Below, piece after piece: positions 63,280 through 64,000 of a stretch of DNA of 64,000 nucleotides (positions are counted from its first letter, which is position 1; each line of letters opens with the position of its first letter). The translations under genes and the position numbers were made by a program. Location: assembly GCF_034377285.1 (NCBI RefSeq), contig NZ_CP139715.1:1596001-1660000 (forward strand), written 5' to 3'. This stretch comes from Thalassobaculum sp. OXR-137 (GTDB lineage Bacteria; Pseudomonadota; Alphaproteobacteria; Thalassobaculales; Thalassobaculaceae). The notes under the pieces are model-generated. The model did no database searches and was not told where the DNA came from. It saw only the letters and a list, made by a program, of their open reading frames with translations.

Positions 63280-64000
63280 ATGATGATGTTGCGTTTTCCC
63301 GTCGCGCGTCCCCGACTTGCAACCGCCGATGCGATCCTGCCCTATCTGCGGCAGATCGACGAGAACCAGTACTATTCGAATTTCGGTCCCCTCGCCGGCA
63401 CGGTCGAAGCCAGGCTCGCCGAAAGGTACGGCATCGACCCGGCTTGCGTGACGACGGTCTCGAACGCAACCGCCGGACTCACTGCGGCCCTGCAGGCCGA
63501 GGCGCGGGCACGCAAGCGCAACGTGAACGACGGAGCCGCCTATTGCCTGCTGCCGGCCTGGACGTTCGTCGCGACGCTGCATGCCGTGCTGGCCGCGGGG
63601 CTGGAGCCCTATCTGCTGGATGTCGACGAGGACTCCTGGTCGCTGACGCCGCAATCGGTCGAAAATGCCCTGGCGCGTATCCCGGGGGAGCCGGTCGCCG
63701 TGGTGCCGGTCTCCCCGTTCGGCCGGCCTTACGACATGGCGGCTTGGGACGCCTTCTCCCGCCGCACCGGGCTTGCGGTCGTGATCGACGCCGCCGCCGC
63801 ATTCGACAAGGGGGAGGTTGGCGCCAGCCCGGCCGTGTTCAGCCTGCACGCGACCAAGGTGCTGGCGGCGGGCGAGGGCGGCTTCGCGGTGTCCACCGAC
63901 GTTGACCTCGTCAACGAAATCCGAAAATGCATCAATTTCGGGTTCTTCGGAGATCGGGTGGCGCAGAGCCGCGCGATCAACGGCAAGATGAGCGAGTACC
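63280..64000 (+). CDS. DegT/DnrJ/EryC1-family sugar aminotransferase, 3' end cut by window
   Basis: About 240 visible residues of a PLP-dependent aminotransferase that aminates nucleotide-linked keto sugars. Family marks are DENQYYSNFGPLAGTVEARL, VTTVSNATAGLTAAL, AYCLLPAWTFVATLHAVLAA and the PLP lysine in FSLHATKVLAAGEGGFAVS (about residue 193). The start lies in a triple ATG preceded by AAGAG; a GTG at 63247 in the same frame, with GGAG upstream, is an alternative. It runs open to the window edge. Divergent from the OGT-like gene, it supports a glycan or protein-glycosylation locus. Confidence 0.9.
   Translation, partial: MMMLRFPVARPRLATADAILPYLRQIDENQYYSNFGPLAGTVEARLAERYGIDPACVTTVSNATAGLTAALQAEARARKRNVNDGAAYCLLPAWTFVATLHAVLAAGLEPYLLDVDEDSWSLTPQSVENALARIPGEPVAVVPVSPFGRPYDMAAWDAFSRRTGLAVVIDAAAAFDKGEVGASPAVFSLHATKVLAAGEGGFAVSTDVDLVNEIRKCINFGFFGDRVAQSRAINGKMSEY

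Overview
The window is GC-rich, densely packed chromosome from an alphaproteobacterium, most likely a Rhodospirillales-type organism. The indicators are a short HPr kinase next to rapZ, COQ9, alphaproteobacterial CcmI, frequent GTG/TTG starts, and a TAXI/TRAP transporter. I see no rRNA, tRNA, CRISPR array, prophage or insertion sequence. Two genes are cut at both ends of the window: an RND pump on the left and a DegT-family aminotransferase on the right.

Layout: 0-3 kb RND efflux pair. 3-4 kb small beta-trefoil protein. 4-6 kb ammonium-transporter/histidine-kinase fusion. 6-11 kb TAXI-TRAP transporter with a gamma-glutamyltransferase-like enzyme. 11-15 kb siroheme and sulfite-reductase operon (cysG, DUF2849, cysI, DUF934). 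15.3-18.3 kb Lrp regulator and a LOV-domain histidine kinase. 18.6-20 kb ahcY. 20-24 kb a six-haem cytochrome with a P460-like N-terminal domain plus a GNAT. 24-27 kb aminotransferase and a TPR gene broken by an in-frame TAA. 27-31 kb regulatory PTS operon (hprK, rapZ, EIIA, ptsH, ptsI). 31-34 kb aconitase. 34-37 kb a broken mipA, its divergent TetR regulator, a DUF2061-like membrane protein and a DUF1223 protein. 37-39 kb cobalt-type nitrile hydratase operon. 39-41 kb rpsU, def, COQ9. 41-44.8 kb polar amino-acid ABC transporter, GNAT and DUF465. 44.8-46 kb HPt and response-regulator pair. 46-47.6 kb purE/purK. 47.6-55 kb complete ccmABCDEFGHI operon. 55-58 kb CoA-transferase, enoyl-CoA hydratase and DNA glycosylase. 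58-61 kb three unrecognised envelope proteins, two of them tandem paralogues. 61-64 kb TPR/OGT-like glycosyltransferase and DegT aminotransferase.

Several parts fit together. The ccm operon supplies the haem-attachment machinery that the six-CXXCH cytochrome needs. CysG makes sirohaem for the adjacent CysI. HprK, HPr, EI and an EIIA without any EIIB/EIIC form a signalling rather than sugar-transport PTS. Two sensor kinases, one with an ammonium-channel input and one with a LOV blue-light input, lack adjacent response regulators, while an HPt/receiver pair lies elsewhere in the window without a kinase.

The best candidates for undescribed biology are the 58-61 kb envelope cluster (paralogues sharing a C-X19-C core and a DUF2061-like membrane tail) and the P460-multihaem cytochrome. 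Two genes carry single in-frame TAA codons where a tyrosine is expected.
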